A stretch of DNA of 11,614 nucleotides from GCA-2709075 sp964492555. GTDB taxonomy: Bacteria; Pseudomonadota; Alphaproteobacteria; MPNO01; UBA2964. Under the pieces are notes generated by a model. The model saw nothing but the letters and a program-made list of their open reading frames with translations, searched no databases and was not told the origin of the DNA. The DNA is taken from positions 1 through 11,614 of the forward strand of contig CAZBKQ010000067.1 in the NCBI GenBank assembly GCA_964492555.1, read 5' to 3'. Below are positions 1 to 7,580 of the stretch, piece after piece (the first letter of the stretch is position 1; every line of letters starts with the position of its first letter). Made by a program: the position numbers and the translations under genes.

Positions 1-2
1 CC

Positions 3-1175
3 GTGATTTCCGAAGTCATGCCGACCTATGCCCGGATCGACATCGCGTTTGAACGTGGTGAGGGTCCCTATCTGTATACCGCCGACGGCGCGCGCTATCT
101 CGATTTCGGATCGGGTGTCGCGGTCAACGCGCTTGGCCACAGCCATCCAAAGCTGGTCGCCGCGCTCACCGATCAGGCGTCGAAGCTTTGGCATTGCTCC
201 AATCTCTATCGTATTCCCGAACAGGAAGCGGTGGCGCGGAAGCTCGTCGAAAACAGTTTCGCCGATACCGCCTTTTTCTGTAATTCGGGTGCGGAGGCTG
301 TTGAGGCGGGGCTCAAGCTGGTGCGGAAATTTCACAGCGCCAACGGCCATCCCGAACGCTACCGGGTCATCACCTTCAACGGCAGTTTCCACGGGCGGAC
401 ACTGACGACGATTTCAGCCGCCGCCAATGAGGCACATCAGGCCGGGTTCGGACCGATGGTTGATGGGTTCGATACGGTGCCGTTCGGCAATCTGAACGAG
501 CTGCGCGGTGCGGTCACGCCGGAGACGGCGGCTATCCTTGTCGAGCCGGTTCAGGGCGAAGGCGGCATCCGCCCGGCGGACCCGGAATTCCTCAAGGCAT
601 TGCGGGCAGCCTGCGACGAATTCGGGCTCTTGTTGTTTTTCGATGAGGTCCAAACGGGCATCGGGCGGACCGGGCATCTGTTCGCTTATCAGGCATCGGG
701 CGTGGCGCCGGATGTTATCGCGCTCGCCAAGGGGCTCGGTGGCGGGTTTCCCGTGGGCGCGTGCCTTGCGACGTCGGAAGCGGCCGCGGGCATGACTGCC
801 GGCACCCATGGCAGCACCTTCGGCGGTAATCCGCTGGCGATGTCGGTTGCCAACGCGGTTCTCGATGTGCTTCTGGAGGATGGATTTCTCGAACGGACCC
901 GGAAAACAGGCGCGCTTCTCGCGGAAAAGGCCGGTGCGGTCGCAGCCGCCCATCCCGGTCTGATCGAAGAGGTCCGCGGCGCGGGAATGATGATCGGCAT
1001 GAAATGCGTGGTGCCGGCGGGCGATATGGTAACCGCCTGCCGCGACGCCGGTTTGCTGACGGTGCCCGCCGGTGACAATGTCGTGCGCTTGTTGCCGCCG
1101 CTGATTATCGATGAGTCCCATGTCGCCGAAGCGGTGGAGATGATCGAGACAGCCTGCCGGAGCCTGTCGTCATGA
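3..1175 (+). CDS. argD: Acetylornithine aminotransferase (class III PLP aminotransferase)
   Basis: This is a cytoplasmic PLP enzyme of arginine biosynthesis that interconverts N-acetylglutamate semialdehyde and N2-acetylornithine, using glutamate as amino donor; many ArgD proteins also act on the lysine-pathway intermediate succinyl-diaminopimelate. The 390-residue product has the usual family length. Visible motifs are NSGAEA from residue 94 (cofactor phosphate binding), FDEVQTG with the pyridine-nitrogen aspartate D214, and ALAKGLGGG with the predicted PLP lysine K243, then the THGSTFGGNPLA stretch. The start is uncertain: GTG at 3 gives MISEVMPTYAR, and an in-frame ATG lies at 18. Only two bases precede the GTG, so no ribosome site or promoter can be judged. 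The stop overlaps the argF start as ATGA, which indicates one transcript and coupled translation. The position next to argF favours the arginine role over other class III aminotransferases. Confidence 0.93.
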   Translation: MISEVMPTYARIDIAFERGEGPYLYTADGARYLDFGSGVAVNALGHSHPKLVAALTDQASKLWHCSNLYRIPEQEAVARKLVENSFADTAFFCNSGAEAVEAGLKLVRKFHSANGHPERYRVITFNGSFHGRTLTTISAAANEAHQAGFGPMVDGFDTVPFGNLNELRGAVTPETAAILVEPVQGEGGIRPADPEFLKALRAACDEFGLLLFFDEVQTGIGRTGHLFAYQASGVAPDVIALAKGLGGGFPVGACLATSEAAAGMTAGTHGSTFGGNPLAMSVANAVLDVLLEDGFLERTRKTGALLAEKAGAVAAAHPGLIEEVRGAGMMIGMKCVVPAGDMVTACRDAGLLTVPAGDNVVRLLPPLIIDESHVAEAVEMIETACRSLSS

Positions 1176-2077
1176 GCGCGCCGAAACATTTCCTTGATCT
1201 TGATTCGATCGGCGTGGACGAACTCCGGCGGATGATCGATTCCGGCGCCTCCTTCAAACGCGGTGACGGACCTGCCGACCCGCTCGCGGGGAAAACGCTC
1301 GCGATGATTTTCGAGAAACCGTCAACCCGGACCCGCGTTTCGTTCGAGGTCGGGATGAAACAGCTGGGCGGCGATGTCGTCGCGTTAAACCAGGGCGATT
1401 TGCAGATCGGACGGGGCGAGACCATCGCCGATACCGCGCGGGTGTTGAGCCGCTATGTCGACGCGATCCTGCTGAGGACGAACCATCCCGACAAGCTGTC
1501 GGAACTGGCGCAAAACGCGACCGTGCCGGTAATCAACGGGCTGACCGACCGGTCCCACCCGGTGCAGCTTCTCGCAGATGTTCTGACCTATGAAGAACAT
1601 GTCGGGCCGATTTCGGGCGCCCGTGTCGCGTGGTGCGGCGACGGCAATAATATGGCGGCGACCTGGCTACAGGCCGCTGCTGCGTTCGGGTTCGATTTAC
1701 GGCTGGCATGCCCGGCGGAGTTCGCGGTCAACGGCCAGGAAATCGAGCGCGCCAGGGCCGCCGGCGCAAGGGTTCTGGCGACCGAGGACCCGGCGGAAGC
1801 GGTCGCCGGCGCGGATTGCGTGGTGACGGATACCTGGGTGTCGATGGGCGATCAGCCGGGCGAACGCCGCCAGCGCCTGCTGGAGCCATATCGGGTGGAT
1901 GAGGCGTTGATGAATCAGGCCGGCCCCGGCGCGATTTTCATGCACTGCCTGCCCGCCCACAGGGGCGAGGAAGTCACCGCCGCCGTACTCGACGGTCCGC
2001 AATCCGTGGTCTGGGACGAAGCGGAAAACCGCCTTCATGCGCAGAAGGGCATCCTTATGTGGTGCCTGACCCGATGA
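1172..2077 (+). CDS. argF: Ornithine carbamoyltransferase
   Basis: The enzyme transfers the carbamoyl group of carbamoyl phosphate to ornithine to make citrulline, the step after ornithine formation in arginine synthesis; it acts in the cytoplasm, usually as a trimer. The 301-residue protein shows the diagnostic motifs in order: STRTR at residues 51-55 (carbamoyl-phosphate binding), HPVQ at 129-132, DTWVSMGD at 220-227 (ornithine-binding loop) and HCLP at 258-261 (catalytic cysteine). The SMG signature separates it from aspartate carbamoyltransferase. Its ATG overlaps the argD stop and its TGA overlaps the hslO ATG, so all three genes are probably translated from one message. No internal promoter was seen. 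An anabolic role is inferred from the argD neighbour; no arginine deiminase or carbamate kinase gene is visible. Confidence 0.96.
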   Translation: MSAPKHFLDLDSIGVDELRRMIDSGASFKRGDGPADPLAGKTLAMIFEKPSTRTRVSFEVGMKQLGGDVVALNQGDLQIGRGETIADTARVLSRYVDAILLRTNHPDKLSELAQNATVPVINGLTDRSHPVQLLADVLTYEEHVGPISGARVAWCGDGNNMAATWLQAAAAFGFDLRLACPAEFAVNGQEIERARAAGARVLATEDPAEAVAGADCVVTDTWVSMGDQPGERRQRLLEPYRVDEALMNQAGPGAIFMHCLPAHRGEEVTAAVLDGPQSVVWDEAENRLHAQKGILMWCLTR

Positions 2078-2994
2078 CCGCGCCGGACGATCTCGTCCAG
2101 CCCTTTCAGGTTGAATCCATGGCGGCTCAGGGCCGTCTTGTACGGCTTGGCGCGGCGATAGACGCCATCCTTTCCGCGCACAGCTATCCCGCTCCGGTCG
2201 CGCACCTGCTCGGCGAATTGATGGTTGTCGGCGCGATGCTCTCCGGCACGCTCAAACGCAAGGGCATCCTGACGATCCAGGCACATGGCGATGATGCGAT
2301 CCGACTGCTGGTCGCCGATCTGACGCATGATGGCAAAATACGCGGCTACGCCCGGTTCGATGAGGCGGCGGTCGCGGAATTGACGAGCGGCGATGACAGT
2401 AGGGAATCACTGCCCGTGCCGCGTCTGCTGGGAGGCGGGCGGCTGGTCTTTACCCTCAATCATGGTGGTTCACAGCGTCCCTATCAGGGGATTGTCCCTC
2501 TGGAAGGCGGCACGCTGGCCGAATGCGCGCAGGCCTATTTCCGCCAGTCGGTTCAGTCCGAAGCGGCTTTCAAGATCGCGGTCGGTCGAGGTGAAGATGG
2601 ATGGCGCGCCGGTGGGTTGATGCTGCAGAGGCTTGCCCGCAAGGGGTATCAGCTTCAATCGGGCGATGCCGATATTGTCGATGTCGATGAGGCCTGGCGC
2701 CGCGCGGTGGTCCTGATGGGAAGCTGCACAAACGATGAGCTGCTGTCGGGCGGGCTGCATCCGCACGACCTGCTTTACCGTCTGTTCAACGAAGACGGTG
2801 TCCGGGTGTTTCGGACGGAGGCGTTGCGCATGGAATGCCGCTGTTCGCGTGGCCGGGTGCAGGAAGTTCTCGGGAATTTCCCGAAAAGCGAGATCGCGCA
2901 GATGAAGATCGGCGATGATGTCGTGGTGAATTGCGAATTTTGTAATCGGGAATACAGGTTCACGCCCGCCGATATCGATCACATTTTTGCCTGA
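2074..2994 (+). CDS. hslO: Redox-regulated holdase chaperone Hsp33
   Basis: Hsp33 is a cytoplasmic chaperone that is inactive while reduced and zinc-bound; oxidative stress oxidises its cysteines, releases zinc and lets it hold unfolded proteins. The predicted 306-residue product has the N-terminal HSP33 fold and the C-terminal zinc/redox switch: C255-R-C257 in MECRCSRGR and C287-E-F-C290 in VNCEFCNREY, the CxC plus CxxC arrangement that defines the family. I chose the ATG at 2074 because it forms an ATGA overlap with the argF stop, matching the argD/argF junction; an upstream in-frame GTG at 2059 would add five residues inside argF. Hsp33 has no direct role in arginine synthesis, but argF followed by hslO is a familiar alphaproteobacterial order. 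No clear terminator follows. Confidence 0.95.
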   Translation: MTAPDDLVQPFQVESMAAQGRLVRLGAAIDAILSAHSYPAPVAHLLGELMVVGAMLSGTLKRKGILTIQAHGDDAIRLLVADLTHDGKIRGYARFDEAAVAELTSGDDSRESLPVPRLLGGGRLVFTLNHGGSQRPYQGIVPLEGGTLAECAQAYFRQSVQSEAAFKIAVGRGEDGWRAGGLMLQRLARKGYQLQSGDADIVDVDEAWRRAVVLMGSCTNDELLSGGLHPHDLLYRLFNEDGVRVFRTEALRMECRCSRGRVQEVLGNFPKSEIAQMKIGDDVVVNCEFCNREYRFTPADIDHIFA

Positions 2995-3062
2995 TTTGCC
3001 GGTTTATCTTGCCTGTTTCCGGCGGGGCGTGTTTCTCTTGCCTCGATGCGAAGAGGAGTCCG

Positions 3063-3653
3063 ATGAAAAATTCCGCCAGCCGAATTCTAGTCTGTGTTTG
3101 CCTCGCCTTTCTGTCCGCGGCCTGTGTTCAGACACCACCCGGAAAGAATTTTCCCGAGCTGAGATACAGCCATCTCGACCCCATCGGTCTCGCCGTCAAT
3201 TCGGTTGAGGTCAGAACGGTTTACGTATCACCGGGCAAGGCGCCTAATGTAGAGCATGAATTCCCGGTCAAACCCGCGGTGGCCGCGGAGCGCTGGGTCC
3301 AGGACCGTATTCGCGCACGGGGCGGGCCGGACCGGCTGCGGGCCACCGTCACGAAAGGCGGTGTCGTCGAAGTACCGCTGAAACGCACGACGGGCATTCG
3401 CGGGGCTTTCACCACGGATCAGTCGGAACGCTATGACGGGGAGCTGGAGGTCCGGCTGGAAATTTTTGCGCCAAACGGGACGCGGCGGGCGATGGTCAGT
3501 TCGCGGGCAACGCGGACGCGCACGGTCGCGGAGGACGTCACTCTTTCCGAACGGGAGGATATCTGGTTCCGCATCACCGAGGCGATGATGAATGATCTGA
3601 ACCGGGCGCTGGAGCAGCAGATCGGCAAACATTTCGCCGAATGGCGGCGTTGA
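3063..3653 (+). CDS. Predicted lipoprotein of unknown function
   Basis: I do not recognise this family. The 196-residue product begins MKNSASRILVCVCLAFLSAAC: a short basic n-region, a hydrophobic core and a lipobox-like end with C21 as the likely lipidated cysteine. The -3 residue is serine rather than leucine, so the lipobox is slightly off consensus. This predicts export and anchoring in the periplasm. The rest is soluble, with no further membrane segment. It is rich in arginine and in alternating strand-like stretches (for example around EVRLEIFAPNGTRR) and ends in a probable helix (MMNDLNRALEQQIGKHF). I chose ATG 3063 over an in-frame start at 3009 because an AGGAG ribosome site sits at 3054-3058 and the signal peptide begins here. 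It lies 68 bases after hslO on the same strand and converges on trkH. Coding is supported by the signal peptide; the function is open. Confidence 0.75.
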   Translation: MKNSASRILVCVCLAFLSAACVQTPPGKNFPELRYSHLDPIGLAVNSVEVRTVYVSPGKAPNVEHEFPVKPAVAAERWVQDRIRARGGPDRLRATVTKGGVVEVPLKRTTGIRGAFTTDQSERYDGELEVRLEIFAPNGTRRAMVSSRATRTRTVAEDVTLSEREDIWFRITEAMMNDLNRALEQQIGKHFAEWRR

Positions 3654-3687
3654 CGCCAGATCCGAATCAGGACTCTCCGCGTTCGCC

Positions 3688-5136
3688 TCAACCGCGCCAG
3701 AAAGACGGCACCAGAAGCATCAGCACGGTGAACAGCTCCAGCCGCCCGAGCAGCATACCGGCGGAAAGTATCCATTTGGCCGCATCCGGCAACGGTTCGA
3801 ACGTGCCCGTCGGTCCGATCACCGGTCCCATGGCGGGTCCGACATTGCAGATTGCCGTCGCCGCGCCGGTGATCGCGGTCATGTAATCCAGCCCCAGCGC
3901 GCCCAGCGCCAGCGCCAGCACGACAAATGACAGCATGAACAGGAAAAAGAAATTCATGACCGACAGGATGATCTCGTTATCGACCGGCCGGTGATTGTAA
4001 TGCGGCACGAAGATGCCGTGGGGATGTAGCATCCTGAGAAACTGATTGCGCACGATCGAGCCCAGCACCTGAAACCGGAACACCTTGATTCCGCATGAGG
4101 TCGAGCCCGCGCAGCCTCCGACGAACATCAGGAAGAACAGGATAATCAACGGAAACGCGCCCCATGCCTGATAATCACCCACCGAATAGCCGGTGCCCGT
4201 CATGATGGAGATGGTGTTGAACACCCCCGCTATCGCGTTGGCGAGCGAGAAATCGTCATTGGTCCGCCACAGCCAGATCGTCACGAGGGTGGATGCCAGC
4301 GCCGCGATGGCGAGGAAATAGCGCACCTGAGAGTCCTTCACCAACGCATAAGAGCCCGTGCGGACGAATTGCAGATAAAAAATAAACGGCACCGATCCCA
4401 CGATCATGCCGAAGATGATGAAAACCTCGATCCCGCGGTTATCGAAGAACCCGATAGAGGCGTCTGCGCTTGAAAAACCGCCGGTCGCGATTGTCGTCAT
4501 GGCGTGGACCGCGGCGTCGAATTCGCCCATCCCCAGCATCCAGAGGCCGAGCCACCAGATAATCGTCAGCCCGACATAAACGCCGCCGATGCCGATGGCG
4601 ATCTGCCCCGCGCGCGGCAGGGCCTTCTCAAGCGTGTCGAACGCCTCGACCCGGAAAAGCTGCATGCCCCCGACCCGCAGCATCGGCAGGACCGCGACCG
4701 CCATGACGATAATCCCGATCCCGCCCAGCCATTGCAGCAGGGCGCGCCACAGCAATATGCCGTGCGGCGCGGTATCGATGGTGGTTATGACGGTTGAGCC
4801 GGTGGTGGTGATGCCGGACATCGCTTCGAAAAACGCGTCCGTATAGCTCATCTCCAGTTCCGAGAACAAAAAGGGCAGGGCGGCGAACATCGTCAGGACC
4901 AGCCAGCTTGCCGCGGTCAGGATAAAGGTCTGCCGAATGGTAAGATGCGAAACCGGCGCCCGGTTGGTCAGAACCAGGACCCCGCCGACAAACAGGGTCA
5001 AGAGCCCGGCGCTCGCGAATACCTGCCAGTCGAGGTTGCCCGCCGCCAGATCGACCGCGAAGGGCGCCAGCATGGCGAGCGCCAGGGTAACCAGAAGAAT
5101 ACCGATGACGAATAGCGCCGGGCGGAAGTCCAGCAT
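3688..5136 (-). CDS. trkH: Trk/Ktr-type potassium uptake protein, TrkH family
   Basis: This is an integral inner-membrane potassium-translocating subunit that normally works with the cytoplasmic NAD/nucleotide-binding regulator TrkA, which is not in this window. The 482-residue length matches the usual TrkH size. It has the four-fold repeated pore architecture, and each pore loop with its filter glycine can be seen: TTTGS at 110-114, ATGGF at 217-221, TGTGY at 313-317 and NVGP at 431-434. The conserved GGCAGSTSCGIKVFR segment lies at 340-354. Hydrophobic segments run throughout. The ATG at 5134-5136 is preceded by GGAGAG at 5141-5146 with a 4-base spacer. Only 18 bases separate it from folE, so it is probably the last gene of the metZ-apaG-folE-trkH run. 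TrkH and TrkG/KtrB are related; length and motifs favour TrkH. Confidence 0.95.
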   Translation of the reverse strand: MLDFRPALFVIGILLVTLALAMLAPFAVDLAAGNLDWQVFASAGLLTLFVGGVLVLTNRAPVSHLTIRQTFILTAASWLVLTMFAALPFLFSELEMSYTDAFFEAMSGITTTGSTVITTIDTAPHGILLWRALLQWLGGIGIIVMAVAVLPMLRVGGMQLFRVEAFDTLEKALPRAGQIAIGIGGVYVGLTIIWWLGLWMLGMGEFDAAVHAMTTIATGGFSSADASIGFFDNRGIEVFIIFGMIVGSVPFIFYLQFVRTGSYALVKDSQVRYFLAIAALASTLVTIWLWRTNDDFSLANAIAGVFNTISIMTGTGYSVGDYQAWGAFPLIILFFLMFVGGCAGSTSCGIKVFRFQVLGSIVRNQFLRMLHPHGIFVPHYNHRPVDNEIILSVMNFFFLFMLSFVVLALALGALGLDYMTAITGAATAICNVGPAMGPVIGPTGTFEPLPDAAKWILSAGMLLGRLELFTVLMLLVPSFWRG

Positions 5137-5154
5137 CAGACTCTCCGAGAAAGA

Positions 5155-5802
5155 TCAGATGATGTTGCGTGAGCCCGAGGTCGGATTGCCGATGCCGGAC
5201 AGGAACTCACGGCGGGTCGAGGAATCATCGCGAAACGCGCCCATCATCTGGCTGGTGACCATGGTAAGGCCCGTTTTTTCCACCCCGCGTGTCGTCATAC
5301 AGCCGTGGCTTGCCTCAACCACGACGCCGACGCCCTTGGGCTGCAGCACCTCATTCAATGTCGTCGCGATCTGTGCGGTCAGCCGTTCCTGAATTTGCAG
5401 CCGCTTGGAATAAAGATCGACCAGACGGGCCAGCTTGCTGATCCCGACCACGCGCTTGTCGGGCAGGTAGGCGACATGGGCGTTGCCGATAATCGGCGCG
5501 ATATGGTGTTCGCAGTGGGACTCGAACCGCACATTGCGCAAGATGACCATCTCGTCATACCCCTCGACCTCCTCGAAGGTGCGCGACAGGATGTCGGCGG
5601 GATCGTCGGCGTATCCGGCGAACCATTCCTCGAACGCCTTGACGTAGCGTTTGGGCGTGTCGACCAGCCCTTCGCGGGTTGGATCTTCGCCCGCCCAGCG
5701 CAGCAACACGCGAACAGCGTCTTCCGCTTCTTTCCGGGAAGGCTTGGCGGGCAAGGTGTCCTCGCCTGCTTTCGGTCCGTCGAATTTTCTGTTTGTCCCC
5801 AA
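5155..5802 (-). CDS. folE: GTP cyclohydrolase I
   Basis: This enzyme converts GTP to 7,8-dihydroneopterin triphosphate, the first committed step towards tetrahydrofolate; it is a cytoplasmic zinc enzyme. The 215-residue product carries ESHCEHHIAP and EASHGCMTTRG. The predicted zinc ligands are C97, H100 and C168, and H99 and H166 are the expected catalytic histidines; the 71-residue spacing between the two cysteines matches the E. coli enzyme. The start is TTG (5800-5802). It is well supported by a perfect AGGAGG at 5808-5813 with a 5-base spacer, and by the absence of an ATG before the conserved region. This is type I FolE, not the zinc-independent FolE2. It sits 36 bases after apaG and 18 before trkH, so co-transcription is likely. 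A TTG start may lower translation per message. Confidence 0.95.
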   Translation of the reverse strand: MGTNRKFDGPKAGEDTLPAKPSRKEAEDAVRVLLRWAGEDPTREGLVDTPKRYVKAFEEWFAGYADDPADILSRTFEEVEGYDEMVILRNVRFESHCEHHIAPIIGNAHVAYLPDKRVVGISKLARLVDLYSKRLQIQERLTAQIATTLNEVLQPKGVGVVVEASHGCMTTRGVEKTGLTMVTSQMMGAFRDDSSTRREFLSGIGNPTSGSRNII

Positions 5803-5807
5803 TTTGG

Positions 5808-5813
5808 CCTCCT
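5808..5813 (-). promoter_or_regulatory. Shine-Dalgarno site fixing the folE TTG start
   Basis: Read on the minus strand this is AGGAGG, a full match to the anti-Shine-Dalgarno core, five bases (CCAAA) before TTG at 5802-5800. It decides the folE start in the absence of a nearby ATG. Confidence 0.75.
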
Positions 5814-5838
5814 GTGACTCCGTGATCGACCCGGCCGC

Positions 5839-6231
5839 TTAGTTGAGCCGGCGGGCCTGGTAGGGGCTGTCGAGCGAAAAGGCAGGGATATCGATTTCAA
5901 ACCGGGCGCCGGCCTCATCCTCCATTTCATACGTCCCCATCATAATACCGGACGGCGTGCCCAATGGCGTGCCGCTGGTATATTCGAACTGTTCTCCCGG
6001 GGCGAGGCGCGGCTGCTCGCCGACGACGCCTTCGCCTTTTACTTCCTGCATGCGGCCCATCGCGTCTGTAATCCGCCAATGCCGGTTGATCAGCTGAACC
6101 GTGTCGCCGCCGGTGTTTTCGATGGTGACCTGATAGGCCCAGACATAATGGTCATCCGATGGAGCCGACTGATCCTCCAGAAAAGTCGGCTCTACGGTGA
6201 CACGGATCGCTTTTGTGGTCGCTGAATACAT
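5839..6231 (-). CDS. apaG: ApaG domain protein
   Basis: ApaG is a small single-domain protein with an immunoglobulin-like beta fold. Its biochemical role in bacteria is not settled; the E. coli gene lies with apaH, and mutants were linked to cobalt and magnesium phenotypes. The 130-residue product shows the family signatures GEGVVGEQP and YTSGTPLGTPSGIMMGTY, and ends with the usual acidic/hydrophobic FEIDIPAFSLDSP segment. I chose ATG 6229-6231 (MYSATTKAIRVTVEP) because it gives the normal length and the usual start of homology; a TTG at 6297 would add 22 residues unlike the family. The ribosome site is weak. It lies 77 bases after metZ with no obvious terminator between them and 36 bases before folE. 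The metZ-apaG pairing is recurrent in alphaproteobacteria, though the reason is unclear. Confidence 0.93.
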   Translation of the reverse strand: MYSATTKAIRVTVEPTFLEDQSAPSDDHYVWAYQVTIENTGGDTVQLINRHWRITDAMGRMQEVKGEGVVGEQPRLAPGEQFEYTSGTPLGTPSGIMMGTYEMEDEAGARFEIDIPAFSLDSPYQARRLN

Positions 6232-6308
6232 GATGATAATTGGTCCGCAGGTTGCGTGTCGGCCCGTCCATGCGATATGCCGTGGTACGGTGGCCAATCC
6301 GGTGCGGA

Positions 6309-7502
6309 TCAGCCTGCCTTGTTCAAAGCCTGTTCGATATCCTCTTTCAAATCCTCGGCGTCCTCAAGCCCTACGGAAATCCGCACGAACCCGTCGGTGA
6401 TACCCAGATGGGCGCGCTCTTCTTCGGAAATCCGCTGATGGGTCGTGGTCGCCGGATGGGTCGCGATGCTCTTGGTGTCGCCAAGATTGTTGGAAATATC
6501 GATCAGGTTGAGCGCGTTCATGAAGGAGAAGGCGCGTCCCTTGTCGCCGTTGAGGTCCAGACAGACCACGGTGCCGAAATCCGACATCTGTTTTTTCGCA
6601 AGCGCATGCTGCGGGTGCGATTCCAGCCCCGGATAGAGAACCCGGGATACGTCCTTTCGCGCGCTCAGAAAATCGGCGATGGCGGCGGCGTTGCGGCAAT
6701 GGCGTTCGACGCGCAGCTCCAGCGTCTCCAGACCTTTCAGCAGAACCCAGGCGTTAAACGGGCTCAATGACGGCCCGGTGTGGCGGTAAAACGGGCTGAG
6801 GACTTCAATGAATTCCTCGGTGCCCAGAATGGCGCCGCCCATGACGCGGCCCTGACCGTCGATATGCTTGGTCGCGGAATAGACGACGATGTCGGCGCCG
6901 AGCTCTAGCGGATGCTGCAGGACAGGCGTCGCGAACACGTTATCGACAATCACGCTGGCGCCGGCCTTGTGGGCCATTTCGCTGACCGCCGGCAGATCGA
7001 TAATCTCCAGCCCGGGATTGCTTGGCGTTTCCATGAATACCGCCTTGGTCGGGCGGGACAACGCCTTTTCCCATTGATCCAGGTCGGTGCCGTCGACGAT
7101 GGTCGTTTCCACGCCATAGCCCGGCAGGATTTCGGTCAGGATATACTGACAGGATCCGAACAGGGCCCGTGAGCCCACGACATGATCGCCGGCCTTTACC
7201 TGGCAGGCGAGGGAGGCAAATACCGCCCCCATGCCGCTGGCGGTCGCCCGGCAGGTCTCGGCGCCTTCCAGCAGGCAAAGCCGGTCCTGAAACATCTCCA
7301 CCGTCGGGTTGCCGTAGCGCGAATAGATAAAGCGGTCGATTTCGTTCTTGAACGCCGCTTCCGCCGCTTCCGCCGTCTCATAGACAAAGCCCGAGGTGGC
7401 GTAGATCGCCTCCGCCGTTTCTTCGAACGGGCTGCGCCGCAATCCGCCGCGCACCAGCCGTGTCTGGGGCCGCCAGACCTTTTCAAAATCCTGAACCGTC
7501 AT
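6309..7502 (-). CDS. metZ: O-succinylhomoserine sulfhydrylase
   Basis: This PLP enzyme of the Cys/Met metabolism family makes homocysteine from O-succinylhomoserine and sulfide, giving direct sulfhydrylation in methionine synthesis. The 397-residue product has YSRYGNPT (60-67, cofactor phosphate contact from the neighbouring subunit), D187 in VIVDN and K212 in YSATKHIDGQGR, the predicted Schiff-base lysine. The family also includes cystathionine gamma-synthase, gamma-lyase and methionine gamma-lyase; the TRLVRGG/SPFEETAEAIYATSGFVY N-terminus and the riboswitch favour MetZ. I chose ATG 7500-7502, preceded by GGGAG at 7509-7513, because an extension to a TTG at 7577 would cross the leader terminator. 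An ATG at 7538 is possible but lacks a ribosome site. Expression is probably controlled by the SAM-II leader upstream. Confidence 0.93.
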   Translation of the reverse strand: MTVQDFEKVWRPQTRLVRGGLRRSPFEETAEAIYATSGFVYETAEAAEAAFKNEIDRFIYSRYGNPTVEMFQDRLCLLEGAETCRATASGMGAVFASLACQVKAGDHVVGSRALFGSCQYILTEILPGYGVETTIVDGTDLDQWEKALSRPTKAVFMETPSNPGLEIIDLPAVSEMAHKAGASVIVDNVFATPVLQHPLELGADIVVYSATKHIDGQGRVMGGAILGTEEFIEVLSPFYRHTGPSLSPFNAWVLLKGLETLELRVERHCRNAAAIADFLSARKDVSRVLYPGLESHPQHALAKKQMSDFGTVVCLDLNGDKGRAFSFMNALNLIDISNNLGDTKSIATHPATTTHQRISEEERAHLGITDGFVRISVGLEDAEDLKEDIEQALNKAG

Positions 7503-7538
7503 TTTCGTCTCCCGGCCGCCTTCAGGCCATGCCACCAT

Positions 7539-7569
7539 AAAACAAAACCCCGACCGGATAAGGTCAGGG
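7539..7569 (-). terminator. Intrinsic terminator in the metZ leader (riboswitch expression platform)
   Basis: On the minus strand an 8-base arm CCCTGACC (7569-7562) pairs with GGTCGGGG (7555-7548), including one U-G pair, around the six-base loop TTATCC. The tract TTTTGTTTT follows (7547-7539). This is a textbook Rho-independent terminator lying between the SAM-II aptamer and the metZ start, so it is most simply the off-state of the switch. It also argues against any metZ start upstream of it. Confidence 0.88.
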
Positions 7570-7580
7570 CCTGGCAAGCT

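Noticed and set aside
2998..3023. Possible terminator after hslO (GCCGG ... CCGGC)
   Set aside because: The stem is only five pairs with a 16-base loop and no T-tract follows; not convincing.
3635..3690. Terminator in the gap between the lipoprotein gene and trkH
   Set aside because: Only a short TGGCG/CGCCA pairing is present with no T-tract on either strand; termination here may be Rho-dependent or lie elsewhere.
6232..6297. N-terminal extension of apaG to a TTG at 6297
   Set aside because: It adds 22 residues to a family of about 125-130 and has no ribosome site; ATG 6231 gives the standard N-terminus.
7503..7577. N-terminal extension of metZ to a TTG at 7577
   Set aside because: The extension runs through the leader terminator and lacks family similarity; the ATG at 7502 has a good ribosome site.
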